From Phycisphaerales bacterium (GTDB taxonomy: Bacteria > Planctomycetota > Phycisphaerae > Phycisphaerales > UBA1924): a DNA stretch of 33,813 bases. The stretch is taken from NCBI GenBank assembly GCA_022072615.1, contig JAJVHS010000001.1, positions 1 through 33,813 on the forward strand. The letters run 5' to 3'. Every line of letters starts with the position of its first letter. Positions within the stretch are counted from its first letter, which is position 1. A program made the position numbers and the translations under genes. Shown one piece after another: positions 1-7,595 of the stretch. A model generated the notes under the pieces. It ran no database searches. It saw only the letters and a program-made list of their open reading frames with translations, and had not been told where the DNA came from.

Positions 1-1
1 G

Positions 2-115
2 ATCCCGCCCGAGTTCTACCAGGCCGTCGCCGAAGTCCTTGCCTTCGTGTACCGAGCCCAGGAACAGGCCCGCCAGCAGACGGCCGATTCACCGCAGACC
101 GCGGCCGCCTCGTAA
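2..115 (+). CDS. flhB: Flagellar export switch protein FlhB, C-terminal end (partial)
   Basis: This is the last 37 codons of a gene that begins before the window. The translated tail starts IPPEFYQAVAEVLAFVYR, which matches the conserved end of the cytoplasmic domain of FlhB, the inner-membrane export-gate protein that switches flagellar type III secretion from rod/hook to filament substrates. A short Gln/Ala/Thr-rich tail follows and ends at TAA (113-115). flhA starts only 6 nt later, the usual flhB-flhA order, which supports the call. The NPTH autocleavage site and the membrane part lie outside the window, so integrity cannot be judged. Confidence 0.85.
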   Translation: MPPEFYQAVAEVLAFVYRAQEQARQQTADSPQTAAAS

Positions 116-121
116 CCCCGC

Positions 122-2368
122 ATGGAAGCCAAGCCCGTCAAGCCCGCTCCTCGCCCGGCTCCCCGAGCCGCCAAGGCCCCGCGCCCCGCGGCCGCGCCCG
201 CCGCGCCGGCTCCCGCGCCCGGCGGCATCAGCCCGCTGCTGCCGGAGTGGGTCCAGCGCGTCCACCGCCACCGCGGCGTGCTGGTGCCGATCGGGTCGAT
301 CCTTCTCCTGGGCGTGCTGCTCGTGCCGCTCCCGCCCATGGCGATGGACGTGCTCATCGCCCTGAACATCAGCCTGGGCCTGGTGATCCTCCTCACCACC
401 ATCTATATGGAGCACCCGCTGGATTTCAGCGTCTTCCCGTCGCTGCTGCTCGCGACCACCCTCTTCCGCCTCGTGCTCAACATCGCCTCGACCCGCCTGA
501 TCCTCACCGCTGACGCCGCCAACCCGCAGGAGGCCGCGGCCTCCGCGGGCCACGTCATCATGGCCTTCGGCGAGTTCGTCGCCGGCAACTCGCTCTTCGT
601 CGGCATCGTCGTGTTCCTGATCCTGGTGATCGTCCAGTTCGTCGTCATCACCAAGGGCGCCACGCGCATCAGCGAGGTCGCCGCCCGGTTCACCCTCGAC
701 GCCATGCCCGGCAAGCAGATGGCCATCGACGCCGATCTCGCCGCCGGGATCATCGACGAGTCCGAGGCCCGCCGCCGCCGCGAACGTGTCGCCCAGGAAG
801 CCGACTTCTTCGGCGCCATGGACGGCGCCAGCAAGTTCGTCCGCGGCGACGCCATCGCGGGCATCATCATCACCGCCGTCAATGTCCTCGGAGGCTTCGC
901 CGTCGGCATGATCCAGCGCGGCTGGCCCGCGGGCGAAGTCGCCGAGGTCTACACCAAGCTCACCATCGGCGACGGCCTGACCGCCCAGATCCCCTCCTTC
1001 GTCATCGCCCTCGCCTCGGCGCTCATCGTCACCCGGTCGGGCTCCAAGCAGGGACTCGGCGAGGAGCTCACCGGCCAGCTCATCAGCCAGCCCAAGGGCC
1101 TCTACATCACCTCCGGCTTCCTCGTGCTCCTCTCCCTCACGCCCCTGCCCTCGCTCCCGCTCCTGGCTTCCGCCGCCGTCCTGGGCGCCATCGCCTACTT
1201 CATGGGCCGCAACACCAGGGCCGTCGCCGCCGAGGAGTCATCCAAGGCGCAGGCCGCCGCCGCGGCCCCCGACCCGCCCGCCGTCGACCAGCTCCTCAAG
1301 GTCGACACCATGGAGCTCGAAGTCGGCTACGCGCTCGTCGCGCTGGTCGACACCGCTCGCGGCGGCGATCTCATGGAACGCATCGCCGCCGTCCGCCGCC
1401 AGCTCGCCGCCGAGATCGGGCTGGTCATGCCCCCCGTCCGCATCCGCGACAACATGCAACTCGGGCCCACCGACTACCGCATCAAGATCCGCGGCAACGT
1501 CGTTGCCGAAGGACAGACACGCCCCGATCGGCTCCTCGCCATCGACCCCGGCCTGGGCGCCGGCTCGCTCCCGGGCGAAAAGACCAGGGAGCCCGTCTTC
1601 GGCCTCGACGCTTGGTGGATCGACCCCGCGCTCCAGTCCCGAGCCGAGACCATGAACTTCAGCGTCTACGAGCCCTCCCGCGTCGTCGCCACCCACGTCA
1701 CCGAGACCGTCCGCCGCTTCGCCGATGAACTCCTCACCCGCGACGAGGTCAACAACCTCGTCGAAGGCCTCAAGCAGCGAGCACCCAAGCTCGTCGAGGA
1801 AGTCATCCCCGCCGTCCTCAAGCCCGCCGAACTCCAGAAGATCCTCCAGAACCTCCTTCGCGAACGCGTCTCCATCCGCGACCTCGAATCCATCCTCGAG
1901 ACCCTCTCCGAGTGGGCCCCCAAGACCAAGGACACCGAGGTCCTCACCGAGTACGCCCGGAACGGCCTGCGACGAGCCATCTGCACCCAGTACGCCCAGC
2001 CCACCGAGGCCGGCCGCCTCAAGATCGTCTGCGTCACGCTCGACCCGACGATGGAGGACCTCATCAGCTCGTACGTCGAACGCGGGCCGGCGGGCACGTC
2101 GATCAACATTCCCGCCCGCACCGCCGCCAAGGTCGCCCAGCAGATCACGGGCGCGCTCCAGCGCGTCGTTTCCAACGGCTACCCGCCCGTCGTCATCGCC
2201 TCCCCGACCGTGCGCGGCATCGTCCGCCAGATCGTCGAGCCGTACCTCGCCAACATCACCGTCCTCGGCTACAACGAGATCGTCCCCACGATCGAAGTCG
2301 AGTCCATGGCGCTGGTCATGCCGCCGCCCGAGCAGGCCGTGCCCGCCTGCGAAGCCGTCCCGGCCTGA
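122..2368 (+). CDS. flhA: Flagellar biosynthesis protein FlhA (type III export gate)
   Basis: The 748-residue product is the major inner-membrane component of the flagellar type III export gate; its cytoplasmic ring docks chaperone-substrate complexes. The family signature RFTLDAMPGKQMAIDADL is at residues 189-206, and the first conserved helices (LNISLGLVILLTT, then FPSLLLATTLFRLVLN) are at about 80-120. Hydrophobic helices run to about residue 370. The soluble C-terminal domain starts near residue 385 and ends in a conserved-looking NEIVPTIEVES stretch. A Pro/Ala-rich leader of about 35 residues precedes the conserved region and makes the protein longer than the usual ~690. The ATG at 122 lies 6 nt after the flhB stop; no good ribosome binding site is visible, so translational coupling is likely. 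Confidence 0.97.
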   Translation: MEAKPVKPAPRPAPRAAKAPRPAAAPAAPAPAPGGISPLLPEWVQRVHRHRGVLVPIGSILLLGVLLVPLPPMAMDVLIALNISLGLVILLTTIYMEHPLDFSVFPSLLLATTLFRLVLNIASTRLILTADAANPQEAAASAGHVIMAFGEFVAGNSLFVGIVVFLILVIVQFVVITKGATRISEVAARFTLDAMPGKQMAIDADLAAGIIDESEARRRRERVAQEADFFGAMDGASKFVRGDAIAGIIITAVNVLGGFAVGMIQRGWPAGEVAEVYTKLTIGDGLTAQIPSFVIALASALIVTRSGSKQGLGEELTGQLISQPKGLYITSGFLVLLSLTPLPSLPLLASAAVLGAIAYFMGRNTRAVAAEESSKAQAAAAAPDPPAVDQLLKVDTMELEVGYALVALVDTARGGDLMERIAAVRRQLAAEIGLVMPPVRIRDNMQLGPTDYRIKIRGNVVAEGQTRPDRLLAIDPGLGAGSLPGEKTREPVFGLDAWWIDPALQSRAETMNFSVYEPSRVVATHVTETVRRFADELLTRDEVNNLVEGLKQRAPKLVEEVIPAVLKPAELQKILQNLLRERVSIRDLESILETLSEWAPKTKDTEVLTEYARNGLRRAICTQYAQPTEAGRLKIVCVTLDPTMEDLISSYVERGPAGTSINIPARTAAKVAQQITGALQRVVSNGYPPVVIASPTVRGIVRQIVEPYLANITVLGYNEIVPTIEVESMALVMPPPEQAVPACEAVPA

Positions 2369-2444
2369 CCCGCCGCCCGGCCCGTCACTCCAGCGCACCC
2401 TCCCTCAACTCTGGCGTCCGCGCACGCGCCCATCATTCCCGCGC

Positions 2445-2507
2445 CTCTTCACTGCTCACTGTTCACTGCTACCTGCTATCTGCTGTCCGCTGTCCGCTGT
2501 CCGCTCC
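2445..2507. repeat. Degenerate heptamer tandem repeat (CTGCTNN family)
   Basis: Nine consecutive 7-bp units fill the gap between flhA and flhF: CTCTTCA, CTGCTCA, CTGTTCA, CTGCTAC, CTGCTAT, CTGCTGT, CCGCTGT, CCGCTGT, CCGCTCC. The units drift gradually from one end to the other, as expected from slippage followed by mutation. No coding frame or hairpin explains the tract. Two other gaps in this window carry different 7- or 8-bp arrays. Confidence 0.85.
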
Positions 2508-2533
2508 CAAACTGCGCCCATTTCCTCCCATCA

Positions 2534-2541
2534 TCCGATAA
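2534..2541 (+). promoter_or_regulatory. Possible sigma-28 type -10 element upstream of flhF
   Basis: TCCGATAA matches 7 of 8 bases of the enterobacterial sigma-28 -10 consensus GCCGATAA and lies 66 nt before the flhF start. No convincing TAAA-type -35 box is visible at the expected 11-nt spacing, so this is only a weak candidate. It is of interest because the sigma factor gene fliA is in the same cluster. Confidence 0.2.
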
Positions 2542-2574
2542 ACGTTCCGACGCCCGGAGGCTTCTCCAGGTGTT

Positions 2575-2591
2575 GCCGTACGGAGTACGGC
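2575..2591. promoter_or_regulatory. Perfect 7-3-7 dyad before flhF
   Basis: GCCGTAC-GGA-GTACGGC is a perfect inverted repeat with a 3-nt centre that ends 16 nt upstream of the flhF ATG. As DNA it could be an operator. As RNA it would form a tight hairpin next to the ribosome entry region. No regulator can be named. Confidence 0.4.
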
Positions 2592-2607
2592 GAGCGAGAA
2601 CGCCAGG

Positions 2608-4044
2608 ATGGCCGCAACCAGAACTTCTTCAACCACCGCCTCGAGGCCGGCGCCCCCCACGGCGCATCCGTCTGGCACGCCCGCCACGCCGCCCCTCAAG
2701 ACCTTCCGCGGCGCGACCGTCTCGCAGACGCTCGCGCTGGTCAAGAGCGAGCTCGGGCCCGACGCGATCATCGTCTCAACGCGAACGTTCAAGGCCGGGT
2801 CGGTGCTCGGCGTGGGCGGCAAGGCCGTCGTTGAGATCGTCGCCTCCGCGGCCCCCGCGCCGCCCCCGGCTCCTTCGCTCCGGAGCGCCCTGGCCCGTGT
2901 CTATGAAGACGTCCCGGTCCGGCGCACGCCCGTGCGCGTCGAAGTGCCGACCGACCCGCCCGAAGCCCCCGCCTCCGCGACAAACGCCGTCGCCCCCGCC
3001 GCCCCAGCGACGCCCCCGGGCCACGCGACGCCCCGCGGTCCCCGTCGCCTCCATCCGCTCCCGGTTGATCCTGCGCCCGCCGACGCCTCCGCGCTCGAGG
3101 CACTCCAGGGCGAGCTCGGGTCCATCAAGACGATGGTCACCCAGCTCCTGCGATGCACCAATCAGGCTTCGGCCCGGGTGGCGCGCGACCGCCACGGCAT
3201 CGCCGAAGCGGCCATCTTCGAGAACGGATCGCTCCCGCGCCCCCTGTTCGCCCACTACACCCGCCTGCTCGACGCGGGCGTCGACGTCAACTTCGCCCAG
3301 ACCGTCATCGCGTCGGCTCGCGATGACCTCGACGGGCCCGACCACGCCGCCGACCCCGAGGCCGCCGCCGTCAGAACCGTCGTCCTGGACCATCTTGCAC
3401 GGGGGATTCCATGCTCGCCATTGTCCTTGCACACCGGGTCCGCCGGCCGTTCCACCGTCGTCGCGCTGATCGGCCCGACGGGTGTCGGCAAGACCACCAC
3501 TATCGCGAAGCTGGCGGCAGACCTGGCGCTCCGAAAACGCCGGAAGGTGGCGCTCGTCACGTGCGACACGTACCGCATTGGTGCCGTTGACCAGCTCAAG
3601 GCCTACGCCGAGATCATCGGCGTCCCCCTCCATGTCGCCGCCTCCGTCCGCGAAATGACCGCCGCGATCCGCCGAGCCGCCGATGCCCAGATCGTCCTCG
3701 TGGACACCGCCGGGCGCTCCCCCCGAGACGGCGAACGCCTGAGCCACCTCGCCGACGTCCTCGACGCCGCCCATCCCGACTACCGCGCCCTCGTCCTCTC
3801 GGCCTCCGCGTCGTCCACGTCCCTCGGCGCCGCGTGCCAGCGTTTTACGACGCTCAAGCCCGACCGGCTGATCCTCACGAAGCTCGATGAAGCGCCCGCC
3901 CTCGGCGTGCTCGCCAACACGCCGCGTCACACCGGGATCCCGGTCTCGCATGTCACGACCGGCCAGGACGTCCCCGACTTCATCCTCGACGCGGCCCCCG
4001 ATCGCCTCGCCGCCGCCGTGCTCGACGCGGAGATCCCCCGGTGA
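2608..4044 (+). CDS. flhF: Flagellar SRP-like GTPase FlhF
   Basis: FlhF is an SRP-type GTPase that sets the place (often polar) and number of flagella, working with FlhG. The N-terminal FlhF region is visible at about residues 31-80 (KTFRGATVSQTLALVKSELG, then a segment ending in IVSTRTFK). A Pro/Ala-rich linker follows to about 160 and a helical N domain to about 270. The G domain has GPTGVGKTTT at 289-298, TCDTYRIGAVDQLKAYAE starting at 318, DTAGR at 366-370 and TKLDE at 424-428. All nucleotide-binding motifs are intact. The ATG at 2608 is the only reasonable start, but it has a poor ribosome binding site and adds about 30 low-complexity residues before the conserved region. The stop overlaps the flhG start by 4 nt. 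Confidence 0.95.
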   Translation: MAATRTSSTTASRPAPPTAHPSGTPATPPLKTFRGATVSQTLALVKSELGPDAIIVSTRTFKAGSVLGVGGKAVVEIVASAAPAPPPAPSLRSALARVYEDVPVRRTPVRVEVPTDPPEAPASATNAVAPAAPATPPGHATPRGPRRLHPLPVDPAPADASALEALQGELGSIKTMVTQLLRCTNQASARVARDRHGIAEAAIFENGSLPRPLFAHYTRLLDAGVDVNFAQTVIASARDDLDGPDHAADPEAAAVRTVVLDHLARGIPCSPLSLHTGSAGRSTVVALIGPTGVGKTTTIAKLAADLALRKRRKVALVTCDTYRIGAVDQLKAYAEIIGVPLHVAASVREMTAAIRRAADAQIVLVDTAGRSPRDGERLSHLADVLDAAHPDYRALVLSASASSTSLGAACQRFTTLKPDRLILTKLDEAPALGVLANTPRHTGIPVSHVTTGQDVPDFILDAAPDRLAAAVLDAEIPR

Positions 4045-5024
4045 TCGCGCCGAACCGAACCCGACCGACGGCGGTGGGAGAGGCCGGTGACTCGGTGCTC
4101 GCGGACCAGGCGGCCAACCTCCGATCGCTCGCGTACGAAGCCCGAGCCCACGCCGCCGGCGCGCCGCGCACTCCCGTGATCTGCATCTGCTCCGGCAAGG
4201 GGGGCGTCGGCAAGACCATGCTTGCCGCGAATCTCGCGATCACGCTGGCCCGGCGCGGACGCGGCCCGCTCCTCATCGACGCCGACCTTGGAACACCCAA
4301 CGTCGATCTCGTGCTCGGTCTCAACCCCGCCCGCCGTTTCGACCCGACTCGATCCGCCGTCACGGCGCCCGACCTCTCCTCCTGCATCATCCGAGCACAC
4401 GACGGCCTGCGCTTCATCCCCGGCGCCAGCGCCTCCACCCTCGTCCCCGATCCTTCTCTCCAGCAGTGCAGGGAGCTCATCCGGGCAGCGCACGCACTGA
4501 CGCCGGCGCCCGGGCTGGTGCTCATCGATGCCGGCGCCGGCGTCGGCCGCGGCGTGCTGCATTTCTCCGCCGTCGCGTCGCTCGTCGTGGTCGTCGCAAC
4601 CCCCGACCCGACGTCGATCGCCGACGCCTACGCGATGCTCAAGCTCGTGCACCGGTTCCGTGACGGTCCGGCGAACACCGGTTGTTCCACCGGGATCGTG
4701 ATCAACCAGGCCCGCTCGGATGAAGAGGCCGCCGCCACGTTCCATCGACTCTCCGTGTGCGCGCAGCGCTTCCTCGACTCAACGCCGCTGGACCTCGGCT
4801 GGGTTCCCAGCGATGAAGCCGCCGGGTCGAGCGTGCGGCGGCGCGTCCCGCTCGTGGTCGCAAGCGCAGAATCTGCCGCAAGCCGCGCGATCGAGCGGCT
4901 TGCGCGGCGGCTCGAACGCGCTTCTGGCGTGTCCGATAACCGGGAATCTCTCACAAACTTTCCGGCACGCCTTCTGCGGAAGGTCTTCTTCCGCGGCGGA
5001 CGCGGCGTCGCGAACGCCCGATAA
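4041..5024 (+). CDS. flhG: MinD-like ATPase FlhG (FleN/YlxH), flagellar number regulator
   Basis: This 327-residue ParA/MinD-family ATPase is the partner of FlhF and limits flagellar number. The deviant Walker A is SGKGGVGKT at residues 51-59, and LLIDADLGTPNVDL follows as the switch region. Residues 22-28 read DQAANLR, an exact match to the DQAxxLR activator motif that in characterised FlhG proteins stimulates FlhF GTPase activity. That motif lies just after the GTG start at 4041 and supports this start. The GTGA overlap with the flhF stop indicates translational coupling. A hydrophobic and basic C-terminal segment (about 300-327) could be the membrane-targeting helix. Confidence 0.93.
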   Translation: MIAPNRTRPTAVGEAGDSVLADQAANLRSLAYEARAHAAGAPRTPVICICSGKGGVGKTMLAANLAITLARRGRGPLLIDADLGTPNVDLVLGLNPARRFDPTRSAVTAPDLSSCIIRAHDGLRFIPGASASTLVPDPSLQQCRELIRAAHALTPAPGLVLIDAGAGVGRGVLHFSAVASLVVVVATPDPTSIADAYAMLKLVHRFRDGPANTGCSTGIVINQARSDEEAAATFHRLSVCAQRFLDSTPLDLGWVPSDEAAGSSVRRRVPLVVASAESAASRAIERLARRLERASGVSDNRESLTNFPARLLRKVFFRGGRGVANAR

Positions 5025-5064
5025 GCCGCGCGGAAAGCCCAATTTCAAGCCCGGCATGGGGTGA

Positions 5065-5496
5065 ATGACCCAACCAGAGGCTGGAATTGGCGGGTTTGTC
5101 AATGTCCGCACATTCGTGGCCGATACAACGGCCGTCTTGGGGTGTTGCACCCCGTCGGTGTGGAGACAGGGAAGCTCTTACTTGTTTCGAACGTCCACGA
5201 CCATCGCGGCAGTCTTCGGACTCACGGCGTTCGCCGTGTCAGTGGTGGCGGGCCTCGCCTCGGGCGTGCCCGCGACCGTCGTGCTGATGCGGGCGATCGT
5301 CGCGATGGTGGCCTGCTACGCGGTCGGGCGCTTCGCCGGTCACATCGGCGAACACGTCGCCGCGCAGTTCATCGCTTCATACAAGGCGGTGCGGCCGATT
5401 CCGGCCGACCCGTCCCTCGGTGGTGATTCAGGGGGTGGCGCGGGTGCGGCGCCAGTGTCTACCGGCGGCAAGGAAGCCGCCGAGGCCAATCCGTGA
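5065..5496 (+). CDS. Unrecognised small membrane protein in the flagellar cluster
   Basis: The 143-residue product is not recognised. It has two predicted membrane helices, about residues 43-63 (TTIAAVFGLTAFAVSVV) and 66-88 (ATVVLMRAIVAMVACYAVGR). They are followed by a short charged segment with IGEHVAAQF and a Gly/Ala-rich tail. The N-terminal 40 residues contain two adjacent cysteines (AVLGCCTPSVW). It sits between flhG and fliA on the same strand, 40 nt after flhG, and is probably co-transcribed with flhF-flhG. A flagellar role is inferred only from position. The ATG at 5065 has a GGGGTG purine run just upstream. Confidence 0.65.
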   Translation: MTQPEAGIGGFVNVRTFVADTTAVLGCCTPSVWRQGSSYLFRTSTTIAAVFGLTAFAVSVVAGLASGVPATVVLMRAIVAMVACYAVGRFAGHIGEHVAAQFIASYKAVRPIPADPSLGGDSGGGAGAAPVSTGGKEAAEANP

Positions 5497-5532
5497 CGAC
5501 CGTTCGACAATTGGTGGAGGAGCGCACGCGGC

Positions 5533-5561
5533 TTGCAGTGAGAGACCCGATTGAATAGACT
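5533..5561 (+). promoter_or_regulatory. Candidate housekeeping promoter for fliA
   Basis: TTGCAG (5533-5538) and TAGACT (5556-5561) are separated by exactly 17 nt, giving a leader of about 90 nt before the fliA ATG. The match is 3 of 6 at -35 and 4 of 6 at -10. The same TTGCAG -35 with 17-nt spacing is seen upstream of the FRG gene. Confidence 0.35.
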
Positions 5562-5656
5562 CTCGCCGTTGGGCAAGGATCGCCCATCGACAAAGCGTCT
5601 CGTTGGTCTTGTTCCACTGCAATTCGCGCGACGCTGCAAGGTCAAGGAGTAGACCG

Positions 5657-6529
5657 ATGGCAGCTTTGAACGTGCTGTCCAGGAAGGGAATCCGCGGCTC
5701 CGGCCGCTACGCGCCACGCGGGCCCGAGGCCCCACGCGCCAAGTCCAAGTACGACGACATCCCCATCCAGCAGGTCTGGGAGGAATATCGTCGCACCAAC
5801 GCCGAGGACATTCGCAATTACCTGATGGAGAAGTTCCTCCCCCTCGTGCGCTACAACGCCGAGCGAATCCATCAGAAGCTGCCCGATGAGGTCGACATCG
5901 AGGACCTCATGCAGGCCGGCACCTTCGGCCTCAAGGACGCGGTCGACGCCTTCGACCTCGAGCGCAAGGTCAAGTTCGAAACCTACTGCGCCCCGCGCAT
6001 CCGCGGCGCCATCCTCGACGAGCTCCGGTCCATGGACTGGGTCCCCCGCCTCGTCCGCCACCGCACCGCTCGCTTCGAGTCGATCCGCCAGCAGATCGAG
6101 ATGGAGACCGGCGAGTCGCCCACCGACTCCGAGGTCGCCAGCCGCGTCGGACTCGAGGGCGAGGAATTCGACAAGCTCAAACGCGACGGCACCCCCGTCA
6201 GCATCCGAAGCCTCACCCAGCGCTGCTTCTCCGGCGAGAACGGCAAGGACGTCCGCGAGATCGACGTCATCCGCGACGAAACCCAGGCCAACCCCCTCAG
6301 CGAGATGGCCCGCCGCGACCTCAAGGACTTCGTCACCAAGGGCCTCAACCGGGCCGAGCGGCTGATCGTCGTCCTCTATTACTACGAGAACATGACCATG
6401 AAGGAGATCGGGGCCACCCTCGCCCTCTCCGAGTCCCGCGTCAGCCAGATGCACAGCTCGATCCTGCTGCGCCTCAAGGCTCAGATGCAGCACCGCATGC
6501 GGGAGCTCGAGCCCGATTCCGACGAATAG
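5657..6529 (+). CDS. fliA: RNA polymerase sigma factor, FliA/WhiG family (sigma-28)
   Basis: The 290-residue product is a group 3 sigma factor expected to direct transcription of late flagellar genes. Region 2 spans about residues 52-130, with LPDEVDIEDLMQAGTFGLKD (core binding) and FETYCAPRIRGAILDELR followed by SMDWVPR (-10 recognition). Region 3 includes TGESPTDSEVASRVGL. Region 4 has LNRAERLIVVLYYYENMTMK and then LSESRVSQMHSSIL, the -35 helix-turn-helix. The start at 5657 is fixed by AAGGAG at 5644-5649, 7 nt upstream. A basic Gly/Pro-rich leader of about 35 residues precedes region 1.2/2. The gene follows flhA-flhF-flhG and is closed by an intrinsic terminator. Confidence 0.94.
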   Translation: MAALNVLSRKGIRGSGRYAPRGPEAPRAKSKYDDIPIQQVWEEYRRTNAEDIRNYLMEKFLPLVRYNAERIHQKLPDEVDIEDLMQAGTFGLKDAVDAFDLERKVKFETYCAPRIRGAILDELRSMDWVPRLVRHRTARFESIRQQIEMETGESPTDSEVASRVGLEGEEFDKLKRDGTPVSIRSLTQRCFSGENGKDVREIDVIRDETQANPLSEMARRDLKDFVTKGLNRAERLIVVLYYYENMTMKEIGATLALSESRVSQMHSSILLRLKAQMQHRMRELEPDSDE

Positions 6530-6556
6530 CGTTCCTGTTTCCGTTCAGCACGTTCA

Positions 6557-6592
6557 CGCAGGGCGGGCCCGTGCCCGCCTTGCGTTCTTTTT
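6557..6592 (+). terminator. Rho-independent terminator after fliA
   Basis: A 12-bp stem with one G-T wobble (CGCAGGGCGGGC, 6557-6568, pairing with GCCCGCCTTGCG, 6573-6584) closes a CCGT tetraloop and is followed by TTCTTTTT. It lies 28 nt after the fliA stop. The minus-strand reading has no T tract, so it mainly serves the + strand. Confidence 0.88.
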
Positions 6593-6612
6593 GGCCCCCC
6601 GGACCCCGCGCC

Positions 6613-7404
6613 TCAGCACCCGGCCTCGAACGCCAGCACGAACGCCGTGAAGTCGTCCGTGTCCACGAAGCCCGTCCCGTCGAAATCGGCGTCGTCCGTT
6701 CCCGCCTCGAACGCCGTCACGAACGCCGTGAAGTCGTCCGTGTCGACGAAGCCCGATTGGTCGAAGTCCGCCGGGCACGGTGCGGTGATCACGACGTGCA
6801 ACGCCATCGCGTCGTTGGCGTTGCTCCCGTTGGTTCCGTAGCCGACCGCGAAGTCGATCACGTCCCCCTTGTCCACCTGCACCTCGAGCACCGCCGTCGC
6901 GCCCGCGCCGACACCCTCGACCACCGCCGCGAACAGCTCGACCCCGTTGTGCAGCACCGCCACGTCCGTCGTTGTCGGGTCGGGATCGACCACCACGCCA
7001 CCGAACCGAGCCTCGACCGCCACCGTCGCCGCGTCCGGCGAGGTCCACCGCAGGACGGCGTTCTGACCCGCAGAACCGGGCCGGCAGAGCTGCGTGCGCG
7101 GCGGCGCCACCTGGTCCCCGCCGAAGCCGATCGGCAGGTCCGTCACGTTCTGCGCGATCCACGGCGTCGTCCCGTGGACCGGAACCCAGAACCAAAGGCC
7201 GTCGGCCCCGAGCTCCGAGCACCAACTGAACGGCGCCAGGTCCACGCCAGTCACCGGCCGCGAGGCCGCCTTCCCCAGGGTCCACGCGCCGCTCGGATTG
7301 AGATCGTGGGAGAAATCGGCGACGTTGTCCCACACCTGCCCCGTGGCCACGCACGGGACGGCCCCCGCCGTAAGAGCGGCCAGGATCGCGCATCGAGATT
7401 TCAC
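6613..7404 (-). CDS. Secreted protein with two C-terminal dockerin-like repeats
   Basis: This is a 263-residue exported protein of unknown function. An N-terminal signal peptide (VKSRCAILAALTAGAV, likely cut near residue 21) is followed by a beta-rich domain of about 180 residues. It ends VDKGDVIDFAVGYGTNG, a pattern common in planctomycete extracellular proteins. Residues 210-236 and 238-263 are two copies of a calcium-loop repeat, PADFDQSGFVDTDDFTAF and DADFDGTGFVDTDDFTAF, resembling dockerin type I or EF-hand loops; the protein ends AFEAGC. The GTG start at 7404 is chosen because AGGAAGG lies 8 nt upstream and the signal peptide begins there. The gene runs convergent to fliA and divergent from the trpG-like gene. 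Surface attachment or calcium-dependent protein interaction is inferred. Confidence 0.85.
   Translation of the reverse strand: MKSRCAILAALTAGAVPCVATGQVWDNVADFSHDLNPSGAWTLGKAASRPVTGVDLAPFSWCSELGADGLWFWVPVHGTTPWIAQNVTDLPIGFGGDQVAPPRTQLCRPGSAGQNAVLRWTSPDAATVAVEARFGGVVVDPDPTTTDVAVLHNGVELFAAVVEGVGAGATAVLEVQVDKGDVIDFAVGYGTNGSNANDAMALHVVITAPCPADFDQSGFVDTDDFTAFVTAFEAGTDDADFDGTGFVDTDDFTAFVLAFEAGC
6637..6755. repeat. Near-identical 38-bp direct repeat encoding the two dockerin-like units
   Basis: Positions 6637-6674 and 6718-6755 are identical in 37 of 38 bases at an 81-bp offset (27 codons). This is the DNA basis of the tandem FVDTDDFTAF units. Identity is higher than the protein repeat requires, which suggests a recent duplication or gene conversion. 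Confidence 0.8.
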
Positions 7405-7583
7405 GAGAACCACCTTCCTGCGAGGACAAAGTTCCCCGGAAAGTGCTCGCGATCCCATTTTACTCCGAGCGGCCCCGCGACCAAGCTTCTCTTGACGCCT
7501 CCGGCGGTTTTCGGTCCGCCCCAGGGGGCCCCGGCCGCCCCGCCCGCCGCACGATCGGTCCACGGGTCCACGGCCCCGATTCC

Positions 7584-7589
7584 TACACT
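7584..7589 (+). promoter_or_regulatory. -10 box placed for a leaderless trpG-like transcript
   Basis: TACACT ends 6 nt before the GTG at 7596, so transcription would start at or next to the start codon. No Shine-Dalgarno sequence is present. The same box-to-start spacing is found at 30634-30639 and 33378-33383. Confidence 0.45.
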
Positions 7590-7595
7590 TGGCCC

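Noticed and set aside
4934..5023. Further CCGATAA matches to a sigma-28 -10 box near the end of flhG
   Set aside because: One is the flhG stop codon context and the other is inside the gene; neither has a -35 element at the right distance.
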